DNA of 63,128 nt from Ichthyosporea sp. XGB-2017a (GCA_002811675.1 PDIM01000012.1:4812-67939); one strand, 5' to 3'. Shown: positions 31,201-45,500, counted from the stretch's first letter. A program made the numbers and translations. The notes: a model not told the origin generated them from the sequence alone.

Positions 31201-34200
31201 ACGTTTACCTGACCGAAATAGCCAACCCGGTTCACAAATTACTGCTTTGGATCCTTTACTCCCATAATTAATGTAAACTCTTGAAAGAAGGTTCTTGTTA
31301 ATCCTAATATTTTCACTATAGTGAAGTGGCGATATTGAAAGAAGTTTTGGAGCTTGGATAAGGTTGATACGATACCCACATATTAAGGGAACATTAGGCC
31401 AGTGTTGTGATGCGGTATCAATCACAATATTTAGCGAGACAGGTTCACCAACACAAGGCATGCCAGACATAAACTCTAGCGCCTCCACTTCACTTGATGT
31501 AAATGAGACAACAATTCTATATTTTTCTTGCTTTCCCTCTATAAGGCTGCTGCCGACCAGTACTAACCAGCCGCTTTCAGATGTTAAAAACACTTGATAT
31601 TGCTTGTCGACTGGTTCTTTCTTTTTATCCCCACACCCTTCCTCATCATCATCGTTCACTATATCATTAAAGTTATCCATAATCAAACCAAGCCAGTGAG
31701 CGATGTCGGGTTCTACGCGAAACATTGCAGCTTTCACAGTCTCTAATACAACCGTACGTATCTGCGTGCACACGCCGGGATTCACATCACTTCGTCCTGA
31801 ACGGTCGCTACTCTCCTCTTTGTACCAGATATTAACGTCAGATCGATAATTGGTGTCGCCGTTAAGCAGAAACCTGGTAAGATCGCGAGCATTTTTATCT
31901 GGGTAGCTAATTTTTACATTTGACAATTCAACTATATGTGGATGATCCAAAAAAAATTGTGCACCCGGCACAATATCTTCAGTGGGTGGTATGAGGAGCT
32001 TGATTTCAACAGCTTGTAGTTTCTTCAATCCTTTCAACACACCGCCATTCAAAAGTGCATTGTCAAAGAACGGCGTTTCAATGACCAGAAAGTTAGAGTC
32101 GCTGGGAACATACCTTTGCAGGCTCATTAGGAACAAAGGAACATTGAAGTAAAGTCTCGTAATTCCTCTTGCTCGAGCACTGATAGTTGCAGAGGGAATA
32201 TTGCAAAGCGCCCCAGTTAAATACTCGCCGCATGAACATGTACCTATAGCTGTACAGAAACTAAAAGATCCCTTGAAACGGGACAAATTGCATTCGGAAT
32301 TGCTAGTGCACACGCGGGAGTGTAATGGGCATTTTGCGAGTTCACTAGGACATAGAGCATCTTGGTTTCTAGTTTCAGTGGGATCCCGACAGAAGGAAAC
32401 ATCTTTAACTGGCAGTACGGCGGTGGAAGCAAATAGCCGATATGGAAGGCATACTATCGAAAAGATACCTACACTGATGGTATAAGGGGTTGATGGCAGA
32501 TCATCAAACAAGTTGTAAATTATCCCATTAACATTTCCACTGATATCAAGTGTTTGTAGAGATGTGAGGGGACGAAACAAATGTTTAGGAAAACTGTGTA
32601 TTCTATTAGATCCAAGCTCCAGAATGCGCAAGTTGGGGAGACCAGTAAACGTTTGAACGCTAAGATGTTCAATGACGTTCCCTGAAAGGTACAGCTCTTT
32701 CAGGGAGCCCATGCGAAAGGCCTTTTCATTTACATACCGAATTTGATTTCCGCCTAAATTGAGCACTTCAATTTTGCCTGCGCCACTAAGATCACTTTCA
32801 TCAATGCTAGTGATGTTGTTGCCCGTAACATAAAGATGAGAAAGCATGGTCATCGATCTGAATACCCCGCTTTCAAACCCAGTGATTCCACAATTGTGAA
32901 GGACGTATTTGCTAATGAAATGAAGGTCCTTCGTGTAAACCGTAGAAAAAATGCCGATATTTGCATTGCGTATAATAAGTGTGCTAAATTTTGTTAGGTC
33001 AATAAGTCTATCATCAAACTTCACTTTCATATTACGCCGCGTGGAAACCGAAAAGAAAGACGAAAATTTAATATTTGTAACCTGCAAAGTTTCGCCATCA
33101 GAGTCTTCCATTTGCAACACAACTTGAGCATGTAAGTCACTTTCTTCATCTAATTGAAAGTTCTGAGACCGACAAAGTAGATTCGGTGGGAGTGCACCAA
33201 TAGCAGATCGGCAAGTTGACTGCAGTGATCCACTACATATTTTGTCATTGGTGCACTTATATCTTATATTTAAATCTTTAGATGGCATGAACGATAGGCC
33301 TTTAGATGTTTCAATCCTAAAGTTCCTAGAGTTAAAAACGTTAACAGGCATACACAGGTCCACATCGGAATCAACAAATAACTTGACAAGTGATTTCAAA
33401 TGACAGAATAAGCGTGCTTCGATACTTGCGATGACATTGCCTCGCAAATCAATGGATTTCACTCTCTTAAGCAAGTCAAAAGCACCATAGTTGATCGATT
33501 TGATCTTATTATTAGCCAAGGATAGCTCATTTAGACTATCTAGGCTTGCAAACGACAGGGAACTGGATAGACTAGTTAAGCTGGATTTCTCAATCTTCAA
33601 CAGATAAACATTACGCATCCCGTAAAAAAAATTGTCTGGAATGTAATCAATGGATATGTTTGCAATATGTATTTCTACAATTGTATTGAATCCAAGTCTT
33701 TGAATATCTATATGGCTCGAAAAGCCATTTGGGCGAACAGCAATTTTACATTGGTACTTTGCTTCTACTATGTTATCACCAACATAGTATGCACTTGTTA
33801 ATTTCGTTAGTCCATACGGGCTATAAATCTGAATAGTTTCCAGCAATACAGGGTCGTTAATGTCTAGTGGAATATCTCCAATTGGTGCCCCGGCCGCCAA
33901 TTGGGCACGGACATCTTTATATCCCATTACCTTGGCCTCGGATGCAGAATTGGCAAATTCTGAACCAGGGTCCGTGCTTTCCTCGTTCTCGAATCTAATA
34001 CTTGTGCTTTTGGCGTTGTTAAAGGACCCTGCATTCGACCAAACTCGAGCGTCTTCTTTAGGGTTGGTCATGGTATCACATTCCAGGTTTTGGAAGTTGA
34101 AACTTTCGCTAGCTTTTAGGCAACGGACTCTGCGAACAGATACTAGCTCAACAATCATCATCTGCCGAGGAATACATATTCCCATTTCTTGGTCAGCATA

Positions 34201-37200
34201 AAATCCAGCTTGTTCATTGCACTCACACATGCCAGTGACATTATTGAATATCATATTGCTTCCCGCAGAGCAAATACATTCATCGGGGTTGCGTGGATTT
34301 GCCTTTAGTCCTTTGGTAGAATCGCAAACACATGTTTTATCATTTTCAGGACTGGGAGCAAAATTCCTTTCATAATCACATTTACACACTCCACCAAAGG
34401 CTTCATAAAAATGTAATTGCGTATTGCATTTGCAGCTCGGGGGGGCGTATGGGTAAACACACGAGCAGTTTCTACGAAAAATAGATCCCAAGATGTCAAA
34501 GTTTGACTTGCATCCTAGTGCTCTAAAAAGACCAGACAATTGCGTAGGATTTGTCTCGTTTAAAAATGTTTTGGCAGAAACTGGATGCATTGTCTTTAGT
34601 TTCGATAAAAATAACTTATCCGTGTGCTCAGGGGTACGAGAGAAAGCAACAACATATTTATCTTTTTTTATGGTAAAAATTCCATTGTTCGACCCTTTAA
34701 TATCTTCAAGAAAGATGTGAGCAATTTCACAAGGGGTTGTGCCCGCATCATGAGAACACGGAGCAAGCATCTGAATGTCAACTTGTCCAGTTTCAATATT
34801 CATTTCGTAGCGAACAAAAAGAGCTATATTACTCTGACCCATAATACATGCTTTCATTTGATAGTTCAAGCAATGTAATTGTGTTTTGGATATAGCCCTG
34901 TCGATTTGGATTCTATATTGCCCGAAAGACACAATGATGAAGGGGTATATCGAAAGTGCAGAAGTTTGGAATGCCAAAAAGAAATTGCTCAACCTTCGCC
35001 ACGAAATTCCACCTGGAACTACCGTTCCATTGCTATAGTGGGATTCGGCTAACATCGTATCAAAGAGAGTATTCATTTCTAAAGATGCCATTCGCACCTG
35101 ATTTCGGGAAACAATATTAGCTGAAGAGTTTAAAAGCCTTATTGTAGTATTAGCAATTAATGCATATGTTTTCAGCTCCGAAAAAGACCTCGCAAACTCA
35201 TCTCCCGGGGATTGGGTTAATCTGTACATTTCACCATAAGTCTTTTCCAGAATTGATGTTGTAGAGCCAGAAAGCGTAATATTCTGAAAATGCTCTCCAA
35301 GGCGCCCAGATATCTTTTCAGCCAACGTTGCAAAACCGGTATAAACACTATTGTCGCCCTTTTTGAGAACATTCTGAAGATCTTTAAGAATGTCCTTGTA
35401 TGGTTCCGTATATCGCAATATGTACTCCATGCGGTCTATGGGTAGGCTAGCTACAGAAAGGTCGTATGCGTCACTTGGTAGACCAACTTGACGCTGCCAC
35501 ACAATTCTCTGCTTGGAGACCTCTGGGGCGCTCCCCAGCAGTCTCTCAAAGTCATGAATAGATACATCATCCGTAAAACTATATTTGAATGTGGCAACAT
35601 CTTGTTGCTTTCCAATATTGACACCAACGGACAAAGTTCGACGTTCACAGGCACCTTCACAGTGGTATGCAAAAAGCACCTGCTCATTTTCAAATGCATT
35701 GCCAAACACAAAGCTTACAAATACGGCAATCAACATTTTCTTATTGAGTTGAAGGTTGGTTGCAAACTGTGTTTTACATGGAAGTATATATGCTGCCATA
35801 GGATTTGAGGCAAAGTATTGCTCATCATTTTCTGTAATTCGTATCATGTCAATGTGTATTAGCTTCAACTCCTCGAATACCCCGGAGTGTGTGTCTCTGC
35901 GTAAAATCAACTTACCATGCTGAGAAAACGAAGGATTGGATTCATCTGTGGCGTACCTAGATGACCATTCGCCGTCATCACTGGTATCATAACATTTCCC
36001 ATTGGAAAAACATTCGGGCTGCGCATACGAGTGTGACAGATAGGTAAGCCAGCTTTCGGATGCTGATTCATGCACCTCATAGCCCAGGAGGTCAAACCTT
36101 AGAACTCTGTTTCGAAAGTCCATGACAAACTGGACATACCCATGTCTCGTTCCTGGTACGAGAAATCGGTTTGAGCGACACTCATACTTGAGTGAGCATA
36201 CTTGAACGTACTCTCTCGACTTTATGGTACTTCCATCGCGATGGTGTAGGTAGAATTTCACCGTTGACAGCTCAGAAGGATTTAGTCCTATTAGACAAAA
36301 GGTTCTGCTTTGTTGGTACTCTTTACAATTCAAACTTTGAATCCCTTTTTCTTCATATAGGCGCTTGGGTGCTGATGAGGGTGACAATATAGTATCATTA
36401 TAAAGACGAGTTATATTCTTTACATATTCAAAACTTTCATTTCCAAACAGTCGCTTTGTTTCACCGGCCACATGAATATTCCGAGTGCCAAACGTCTCCA
36501 ATGGATTCAACAAAGCCTCATTGCCTTTTTCAGAAAGTAAATTCAAACTTTGAATATCTCCGCCAGTAGTATCATAGGCTTCGTTATTCCCACTGCGCCT
36601 GAATCTGAGAAAACGTTTTGGCATCTCAAATGGGTTCTTTTGCTCGTGTCTAACCGTCTGCTTTCTATTGACGTATCCATCTCTTCGTGTTTTGTTATAA
36701 AGTGCCACACTTTGATCGAATAGGCATATGTGCATAAGAACGACGTCACCTGCTGTTAGTTGAACAGCCAGAGGTTTTTGCCCGAGCTGCATATAATCAT
36801 TGTGTATTTTGTTGATAATATCCACACTATCGTCATACATAGTTTGCGATTTAGGTTCAAACGATATCAATCGTTGATGACTTTTTATATAGTTCAGAAG
36901 AGTCCGTGCCTGGGCTAAGCGCTCACCTTCAGCATAACCGATCCATGCCGTGATATTGGCCTTATAGGAATCCGCTAAACCTTTGAAGTTGAAAGCCTCT
37001 GACCCGGCATTCTGCGAATAAAAGTCCACTTCAGATGGAGGCGAGTAAAAGGCATATGACTTTGTAAGCAAACTAGACTCAAGAAGATCGCGAATGTGAT
37101 TAGACCAACTAGTGCCCTTCAAGCTGTTCAAAAACCGCTTCCAGCAATTAAATGATACATCTTTGCCTTGGCAATCACCTGCACCCACAGCCGCGCTCGT

Positions 37201-40200
37201 TAAATTAGATGGCACTATCACCCCTCTCAGTGCAGACGCCGGAATAGCACTGAAATTCGTAAATTTTGCTACAATGTCATCACTTAGACGTTTTTTAGTT
37301 GTAAACGTTTCACTACCATAATTGCAGAAAACGTAACAATCGAGCAATTGTAAACATGCAATGAAGCAGTCTGCAGAAGGGTCACTGAGGACATATGCAT
37401 CTTGTAATTCGTCAATATTTAACTGAACCTGACGAGTATAAAAGCTTGAGCCTACATACAAAGTTTGGTCTACCGATACAGACGACTCAACATGTTCAAA
37501 GAAAAAGTTTTCAAATGCAGTAGCTTTGAACAAATCGTCTTGTTTGTCAAGTTTCACAAATTGCCTAAGCCTGGAAGACACATGGAATGTGTCAACGTCA
37601 GTTTTATGGAAATTAGAAAACACACCACTTGGCATGTAGCTCATTTTCATCAGTTTGAAAGGGAACCCACCACTAACGTACCCAAATCCAACTGTTTTCG
37701 ATTCGAGATTTCGGGCAGACCTTGGAATCAGCGGGATAGGTATATCGAAAGTGCTTTGCTCACGAAATATACTTAGAGGAGAAGTGCACTCCCTACCAGT
37801 TACGGTATTTATCTTATCAAGAGGTGTGATGGCAAAAAACGTTTGTGCGGAATAAGGACGAATAATTTGACGTATTTCTTGAGATAAATGATCGTAATGA
37901 AGAGGAGGGAAGAAATTTCCAGTAACTGTTGAGTTATTAATATAATCCCGCATAATTGAATATGGAGCACAGGCGAAATTATCACTCAGAAAGGTACTGC
38001 ACGTTGCTCCCATCCCTCCTAGAGACCCGGCGACTAGAAATGCGGAAGGACGTTCACCTTTACTTTGATATCGGAGCGTATTAGTGAGCGGGTCCACTGC
38101 TAAAGCAACTAATGTCCGTGCATCAAAGACCATCAGGAATCGTGCCCGTGTCCCAAATTTTGGGCTTCCTTTAACAAAAGAGCCAGTTGGAAAGCGCTGC
38201 CCATATGTCGGACAACCAGTGTCAGACAACAGGTTAAACAGAATTTCAAAGGCTTTCGAGTCTGGAGCCGTCTCTTTGTTTTTAATATTTTCAAATGATA
38301 CATAGACATCAAAGTACGCATTGACTGTCTTCCATACATCCAAAATATCTTCCGAATTTACAGATGTTATTAAGAAAGTTGTAGCCGGACTTAAAGGCGA
38401 TACTTTAGCGACACCCGTCCCATCCATAAATAAATTGCCAACCTTTGTTGAAAGCACCCCACCTTTGGCGCATGACAGGGATGGTGCTGACGCCTCGTGC
38501 ACTGTTATATTATAAAATCCTAAAGGTGTGTTTGGTATACATATAGACGAGTCCAAATAGTCCACTTTAATATCAATTCCACAGCTGTCTGAACACTCCC
38601 ACATACCAGACACCTTATTCTTTTTCGTCACCATTCCCAAAGCGCACGCACTAACGCATTCGCCTTTAGAATCATCAGCTTTGTATGGGTCGGGACATGC
38701 AACAACGCAAGTATCACGGTAGCGATAAGTACCACCTCCACAAAATGGAACGCAATACTTGATTTTCGTTTTACATAGATCAGGCTTAGGGATAGTGTCC
38801 AATGTGTCTATGACATTCTTAACAACCCGCACGCTTTGCTGTGAGACATCTTCTTTCGTTGACCCAGTTGCTCCATACCCACCGGCGTTAAACATGGACA
38901 AGAACATGTTAATACGATCAGTCTGGTCTAAGCAAAGTTCAGGGATATCCAAAAAACGCGTTGTGAATCGTTCAGGGTTACACCCCTCAAGACACATTCC
39001 ACTGTGAACATCGACAAATAACTCTTTGCCGCTTCCAGAGCAACTTGGGGTGGCCGCCTCGAAAAGAGATTTGCATTTTTTTGAAATAGTGTCATAAAAT
39101 TGATCTTCTTCGCATGCCGCCTTAAGGGAGGAGCCCTCAAAACGTCCGGCGACGTCCCCTGCAAAGGCACCGCCTGCCTGAGATAGGCGTGTAAGTAAAT
39201 CGAAGTTGCAGGCATTATCGGGGCAGAAGCAGTCACCGTTGGCTAAAACTGACGGAATCTTACTGCATGGGACATGAGAGCAGAAAAAGTCCCCGTCCAA
39301 ATCCTGGTCGTGTAAATAAAAGTATATGGCTATTGCGATTTCCATGCTTCGTCTTCGCTTGTACACACTCTTTCGAATTTGTTCAGCAACAATAGGATTC
39401 TCATTAGCAGCTTCCCCCTTAAAGTGAATTGTATCCACAAAAACATCACTCAATGGAACATAATCTTTGGCATCGGACTTCAAATACATTGGATAATTCC
39501 AAACACTGAGAGCCCACTTAGAAATTTCGCTCTTGAGAACAGAAGGGTCAGATGGGCCTAAAAAAAGAAGATTATTGCAACTTATGCCCCCTGTACAGTA
39601 AACATCGTATGTATCCTCGCTTTTCATTTCGCCAGACATATCAGATTGCTCTTGCATGGCAGCCATGCACTTAGAATAACTCAAACTAATCTTTGCCCCA
39701 ATGTCCTTTGGTGGGGACGATTGCAATTTACTGGCTACGTCTGCGGCATCTTGGTCTTCACCCGATCCATCCATTCCTTCGTCCATATCATTACTCCGCT
39801 GTTCCTGTGGTTCGGGCTCTACGGGTGAAGACAGCCACATAGAAGACCCAGTTGACAAGATGTCCCCAATTAGCTCCTCTGCAAGCTCATTCCGCGCCAA
39901 CGCCTCAGACAGCGGAAGTCTGGTCAAAGGTGACCCCCCCCCTTGCCCTTTCATCCGAAGCATTCGCTTTACAGAAGACAAAACAATCTGGCTTTTCCTT
40001 TTTCTCAAATCTTCGGGTGTTTGTGAGAGAGATCGGCCACGCAACCTTCGCAGCGATCCTCGCATATGCGCCTGAAGCCTTATATCACTTAAAGAAGACC
40101 GCCTGCGCCTTCTTTGCTCATCTTGAGCTTTCTCAGAAGCTTCAAGCTTTTTTGACTCCTTTAGAAAATCCGTAATTACATTTCTACCACTCATTCCTTC

Positions 40201-41681
40201 GGCCCTGATGCCCGGTAGCAGGCAGTATGATTCAAGGGCAATGCCACGCATATTATTTGGGTCCTTCTTTATAGTCGCGGCGTCCCAAGCATTGCCTTCT
40301 TGGCTAGGCTCACTTATTCGGGCTTGTAATAGGAATGCAGGGATGTTATTGTCTTCGACGGCATCAAGCTCACCGTCTTGCATGACAAGGTCCACTGCAA
40401 ACGATCGAGAAGAATCTTGATCATTTAAATCCTCCCCATCACCTGTAGAGTCCAAATTGCTATTCTGAAAGGCATTCTCAATATCTGAGGTGTCATCATG
40501 GTTGTTCAAAGACTCCTCACAGTCTTGTCCCTTGGAAAAGCACCCTTTGAGGGAAGCACTAGAGCAGTATTCATCGCTCTGCTTAAATCTAGTTTCGCTC
40601 ATTTTGTTGCTTTTTTTGATTGAGTAAATAAACTGTAGATTACCACCATAATATGATCTTCGACGATAATGTGTTCCATATTTTCCAAAAAAAAGCAAGT
40701 ATTTGTAGAACGCTGCGTGCGTAGAGTCATCTGCAAGTCTTTCAGATGCACTAAAGGTTTCATTCCAATTGGGCAACGTAGGAAGCTTAGTTAGATCGTG
40801 CAAAAATCCAGGGTCTAGTATCATGTTACCTGTATTCAATATTACTGTAAACGTTCGAATGTCAATGTTAACGCGCATAAATCGCCTATCTTCTTTTTGT
40901 TTCGTATTGGCCATCTTTTTAAAGATTTTACTTTTAGACATTTGTCCGCTCAATCCCAAACTTCCTCCACCACGGGCCCCCCTTTGCACCACCACCGAAA
41001 TTCGAAATTGAAGGACAAACAAGCGAATGTGAATTGGAAATTTATGAAAAGCAAAAAAAAGAAATGAAAAAAAGCAAAGAGATCATTAGAAACAATGCGG
41101 AGGTACAGCGGTACAGGACATACAAAAAATAAATGCAGGAGGCATCAAGAACAAAGCGAAGCACCCAACAGAACACTTACGATTTTCCTCCACCGATGCT
41201 TGAATGAGGTAGGGGAACAACCAAAAATGAAGGCAACAAGATAATGCGTGATTAGTAGTTTGTTTACCAAAGAGAGTCCATGCACAATTGATAAAGTAAA
41301 CGCAAAAAGGAGTTACACTTACCTGCTAAAACTCTGGACATTCTTGTCCCTTTTTAAATTTTCCAGTTGACTTTTAAGATTTTGGAAGCTCGTGGAATGA
41401 GCTTTAGCGTGGAGTTCTGGCTCTGGAAATGTGGCCACCACATTTCGCTTCTTCATTGGCTGACGTCTTTCAAAAATAGGAAAGGTTTCATGGTCATAAA
41501 TCATATCATACCCGCTCAACGCCAACACATCCACATTTGGCATATGTTTTGGTGTTTGCTGAACCGCCAAAGGATCCACCTGGGTTTCCTGCGCTTTAGC
41601 AACTCCATATTCGCCACTAAGCTTCAAGTAAATCACCAGAACCAATGGAAGAACTGTCGAAAAGTGAAATAAAGCCACCAT
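25261..41681 (-). CDS. giant secreted MACPF-LRR-EGF-GH16-like protein, left paralog
   Basis: Two exons: 41681-41323 and 40981-25261, joined at an arginine codon (AG|G); the spliced frame is 5,359 residues. Exon 1 encodes a signal peptide (MVALFHFSTVLPLVLVIYL) and the start of a MACPF domain (LALSGYDMIYDHETFPIF). Exon 2 continues it with VILNTGNMI and the signature YGTHYRRRSYYGG (about 220-232). An insertion of roughly 290 residues (about 260-545, with RRRRRSS near 410) precedes the MACPF C-half (CTGGISCNNLLFLG, SKWALSVWNYP, about 577-672). Then come furin-like cysteine modules (about 690-930), an unassigned region, Cys/EGF-like modules (about 2290-2390), LRR blocks (about 2550-2664 and 2779-2944), an EGF (about 3010-3050), three tenascin-type EGFs (about 3604-3722; PCSGHGECINGVCECHKGW), a GH16-like fold (about 3965-4190), and a possible lectin-like fold (about 4397-4514). 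No C-terminal membrane anchor is seen. MACPF proteins insert into membranes as rings, but whether this one does so is unknown. Confidence 0.85.
40982..41322 (-). other. intron of the left giant MACPF gene
   Basis: 341 bases, donor GTAAGT directly after exon 1 (...TTTAGCAG) and acceptor GTGCAAAG just before GGGGGCC. Phase 2. Joining restores one open frame across the MACPF domain. The acceptor has little pyrimidine tract next to it, so its exact position is somewhat less certain than the donor. Confidence 0.7.
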
Positions 41682-42577
41682 TGAGGCAAATCAACAGTCA
41701 GCACACCCACACACCCTCCCTGTATATTTGTTTGATCCTATTCTCAGAGAGGAATGGGCTTCTGTTACTTATGCCTCAAAGAGTACTTCACCCACGCCCC
41801 ACTATACTTTACACTAGCTTCGCACACTATAGACTTAGAACCACAAAATGACGCCTGGTCTGGCAGAGCTGATACAAGTTGTATCTGCCACAACAGAACT
41901 ATTCTATTAGACCCGTACTCTTTCCTTTAGTTTGGGTTCGTTGAATAGATGATAAGGGATCACTGGTACACTTCCAGGCACCCTTCATAAAACGAGAAGA
42001 TCTGTCAACAAACAAAAATACCAATCACAGTTACAGGAAAAAATAATGCACAGCTGTTTGTTATTTTGTTTTGTCACACCCGTCCCCACCCCGGGGCCAG
42101 CAAAATAGTCCCCTCCACGTGGTCCACCAAGAATCTCCTCCCTGGCCTCCCAGAGAGGGGCTGTTTGGGTTGATAGGTGTTCTTATTGGCAGGAGCCCCT
42201 CGTTCTGGCACCCCTAATTAGGGACCCTTCCCCTGCTAATGAGTAATGATTCATGGACTGTACCAGGGAATTTCTTTTATTCAACCTCAAAAACAACTAC
42301 CCCTTGTTTCAGACTGCTCAGATGGCCCAGTCGATGGCTCAAATGGCTCAGGTGGTGGACCACTGAAGATCAAGGTATCGAGATATTTGTTCCAGAACAC
42401 ATTCCAAAACTCTTACTATAGAAATTTCCATAGTTAAGGACTTACCGGCATTTTTTCAGATACTGCACACCTCTGCTCGTGTGACCTCCACCACTGTTCC
42501 CTCTCTGTTCGCAGAAGACTAAATGTAGTTGTAGTTTATTGTTCTTTTTGTCTACATTTATTTTCAAAAACTATTCT
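41682..42577. other. spacer between the two giant MACPF genes
   Basis: 896 bases containing the left gene's promoter and the right gene's 3' end. I see no coding region. The 50-bp repeat found upstream of the right paralog is absent here. Confidence 0.55.
42557..42562 (-). terminator. poly(A) signal after the right giant MACPF gene
   Basis: AATAAA on the minus strand only 15 bases beyond the stop codon, implying a very short 3' UTR if it is used. Confidence 0.4.
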
Positions 42578-45500
42578 TTAATTTTTCGTTTCAGCTTTGA
42601 ATGAATGCAGATATGGGATACCTGCACATGAACCCATCTCACTGGCGTCGCTTTTGTAATCACTGGTCGGTTTAGATTCAGTAGGAGCTCCAATGCTTAG
42701 ATTATTGGTGAATCCAAAAATGGGAAATTCGGCCTTGCTCTTCTCAAAATATTCAGAAAGAGTCACTGGGATTGAAAACGTAATTGCGGTGAAGCACTTC
42801 ACATCTCGCTTTACACTGAATACCTTTGTTTTTTCGTCATTGCTTTTCGAAGACGAAGTCGGCACTTCGCAATCAAGCTCATACCTACTTATTCGCGCGG
42901 TGGAGGTAGCGTCATCAACAGTTTTAAACTTTACTTCAATTCGGATTTCAGTAAAAACTTTTCCCTTAAAAAAATCTGCCTTTTTTCCAAAAAGGCCGAG
43001 AAAATCAGGAATGTCTTTCTGGCACGCTTTCACACAATCATCATATGACAGCTTGCATTCAGGCTCTAAAGACATTTTGCACAACTCGGGGCATATTGTT
43101 GCTCTGGTCTTAGGATAGACATTAAGCCCACCGTACTCGGACATTTTTTTATATGATCCACCTTCAAAAATGATAGCATCTGTTTTCGAGTTTGACTTTT
43201 CAAGACATACGCTATTCGCTTCGTCGTACTCAAACTGATTTTCTGGGGTACAAAATACTTGTCTTGAATATTGCATAAGATCTTTGAAGCTATCACAACC
43301 AGTGGATGAATCTTCTGAAGAAGTCTTTACATTTCTGAATACCTTTTGAGTAGCTGTTCTTAACGGCAACTCCCTTTCACTCTCATTTTCCGCAGTATAG
43401 AGAGCTTTGACAATCTCAATGGGAAACAAATAGGACCATATACTTTTCATAGATTGATCTGTGCTCTTCAAACGAATATCTAACTTATGGACTGGGACTT
43501 TACTTTGGAACAGACGGTACCTAGTTGTCATTATGACAGAAAATACCTTTTCGGATTCTAAAGAGAGGCGCCTGGTCAATGGAAAATTGTCAGGATAATC
43601 GATGCCTTCTAATAATGTAATATTAACGTTAATGGTTACCGTTTTGGCGTCGTCAGTAAGTGGGTAGGTATATATTAGATCTGGTATGTTCTCCTCGTTA
43701 CGATTTGTTGCCCCATCATGCACACCATGGCTGACTTTTGGAAAAATATACGCAAACTTGTCGATGCACTTACTAGATTGCGGCTTCTCCCAAGTAAGAT
43801 ATGAAAGGCAATCTGGCGACACCTCCTCCGGACCACTACACCTCTCTATTGTAGCAACTTCCACATCCTTTTCTTCTATTGCTGAGTATTCCTCCACTTC
43901 ATACATAGCACTCTCTTCCCCATCAGCATCAGACGTTATTCTAATATGAGGAACGGGTATAAGCCCTTGGAAATAGGAAGTACTATCCTCCTTCGCCAGG
44001 TCGTATGCATCCTGAACTGCGATTAAGTTAGACGAAACGGTCGCGAGAGAAGCACTCTTGAAGTTACTACGCATGAGGGAAGTATCGATAAACATGTAAA
44101 TACCAGGATCAGGACTACCCAGTGCACGTTTGAGCTTAATACTAGCCAAAGGAACGAATTGCGAACTCATCTGCTCACTTTTCACCCTAACAAAGCAGCT
44201 ATTAATTCCGTCGCATACCTTCATCAAGTCATATACATAAAAGTGAGGTTTCGTATTCTCGTCATGGGGAATCTGTGCCGTAATTTGTAGATCAGTTGCA
44301 GGGTCCATAAATGGAGGACATTTAATACCCTGGGCTTTATCATCCCCGTGACTGCATAGTAATGTTGGTGCATTAATGATACTTTTCATTACGGTTGCTA
44401 CCTCCACCTGAGACAAAGTCGCCGAAGTTTTTTCACTTATGAAACGTAATTTTATCAAAGGTAGCTCCAAAGCAGTTAACTCAAAGTCGAGAAAAGGTGG
44501 TTGAGACAAATCATTTGGAAGATTACCATTACTACCGCTGTCAAGCAGGCCAAGGTTTAACCCAACTTTCATTGTGTACTTCCCAAAAATGCCAGCCGGA
44601 ATTGAATTTTCGCTGCTAAGACTTTGGTAGGTAAAGGCCACAGTTCCCACCATTACTAATTCCAAAGGTCTATACACGGGGCACAAAACATTATCCATTT
44701 TATACCGTTGCCCGACAAACTTAATTTCATGGGCCACCGAAGTTTTATCATTGTGAGTTTGGAGAAATGTAGTAAAATCACAAGAACCAAAATCACAGCC
44801 TTGTCCTGGCAGTTCAAGCTGAAGATCTGATATTTTTGCTTTAACAACACGACGATTTGTTTGAAATAAGAGCGTATTTGCGGATCTATGTATGGGTTCA
44901 TAGTCAAACATCTTGAAGGTAAAACGGTTGCTAAAATCGCCATTGACAGAAGTCCCACTGAGAAATATAGGTGAGGGGCCAAAGCAAACTTGCAGAGAAA
45001 TGTGTAAAGGAGCTCGCTTATCTTGCACAGTCTCAGTTAAAAAGGGATTTAGACCATTACCCCCTGTTGTAGACGGATGATAAATATCCTCATTGTACAC
45101 AGAATCAAAAAGTTTCTTCTGTTGGGGGGCATACATCAAACCATAATCAATTTCCCACTTGTCACAATCTGATTCCTTGGCGCAGCGAATCTTCACTCCA
45201 AAATATTTGCCTTCAACCCCCACACTCTCACTTGTAGTGTTCGTAAGTTTGGTTGTCTTTTTTAACTGCTCTACGGGCAAAACAGCTGCTGCAAATAGAA
45301 TTTCATCGTGACCGTATGATACCAATTCGACGTCTAACTGCACAGAAAATTCCAAATGAAAACCATTCTTAAAAGACTTTTTAAAATAAACCCAGCTACC
45401 ATGTCCAATTTGCAAGACGCTTTGCTCCGTCATAAACGATAAGCCACCTAATGTGTCATCGCGAGGTTGAAAGCCAACGATTGTGTTACCACCCGTGAGA

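Noticed and set aside
40982-41022. Start of the left giant protein at the beginning of the long frame
   Set aside because: The first codon there is TTG, and the stretch precedes the splice acceptor. The signal peptide is on the upstream exon.
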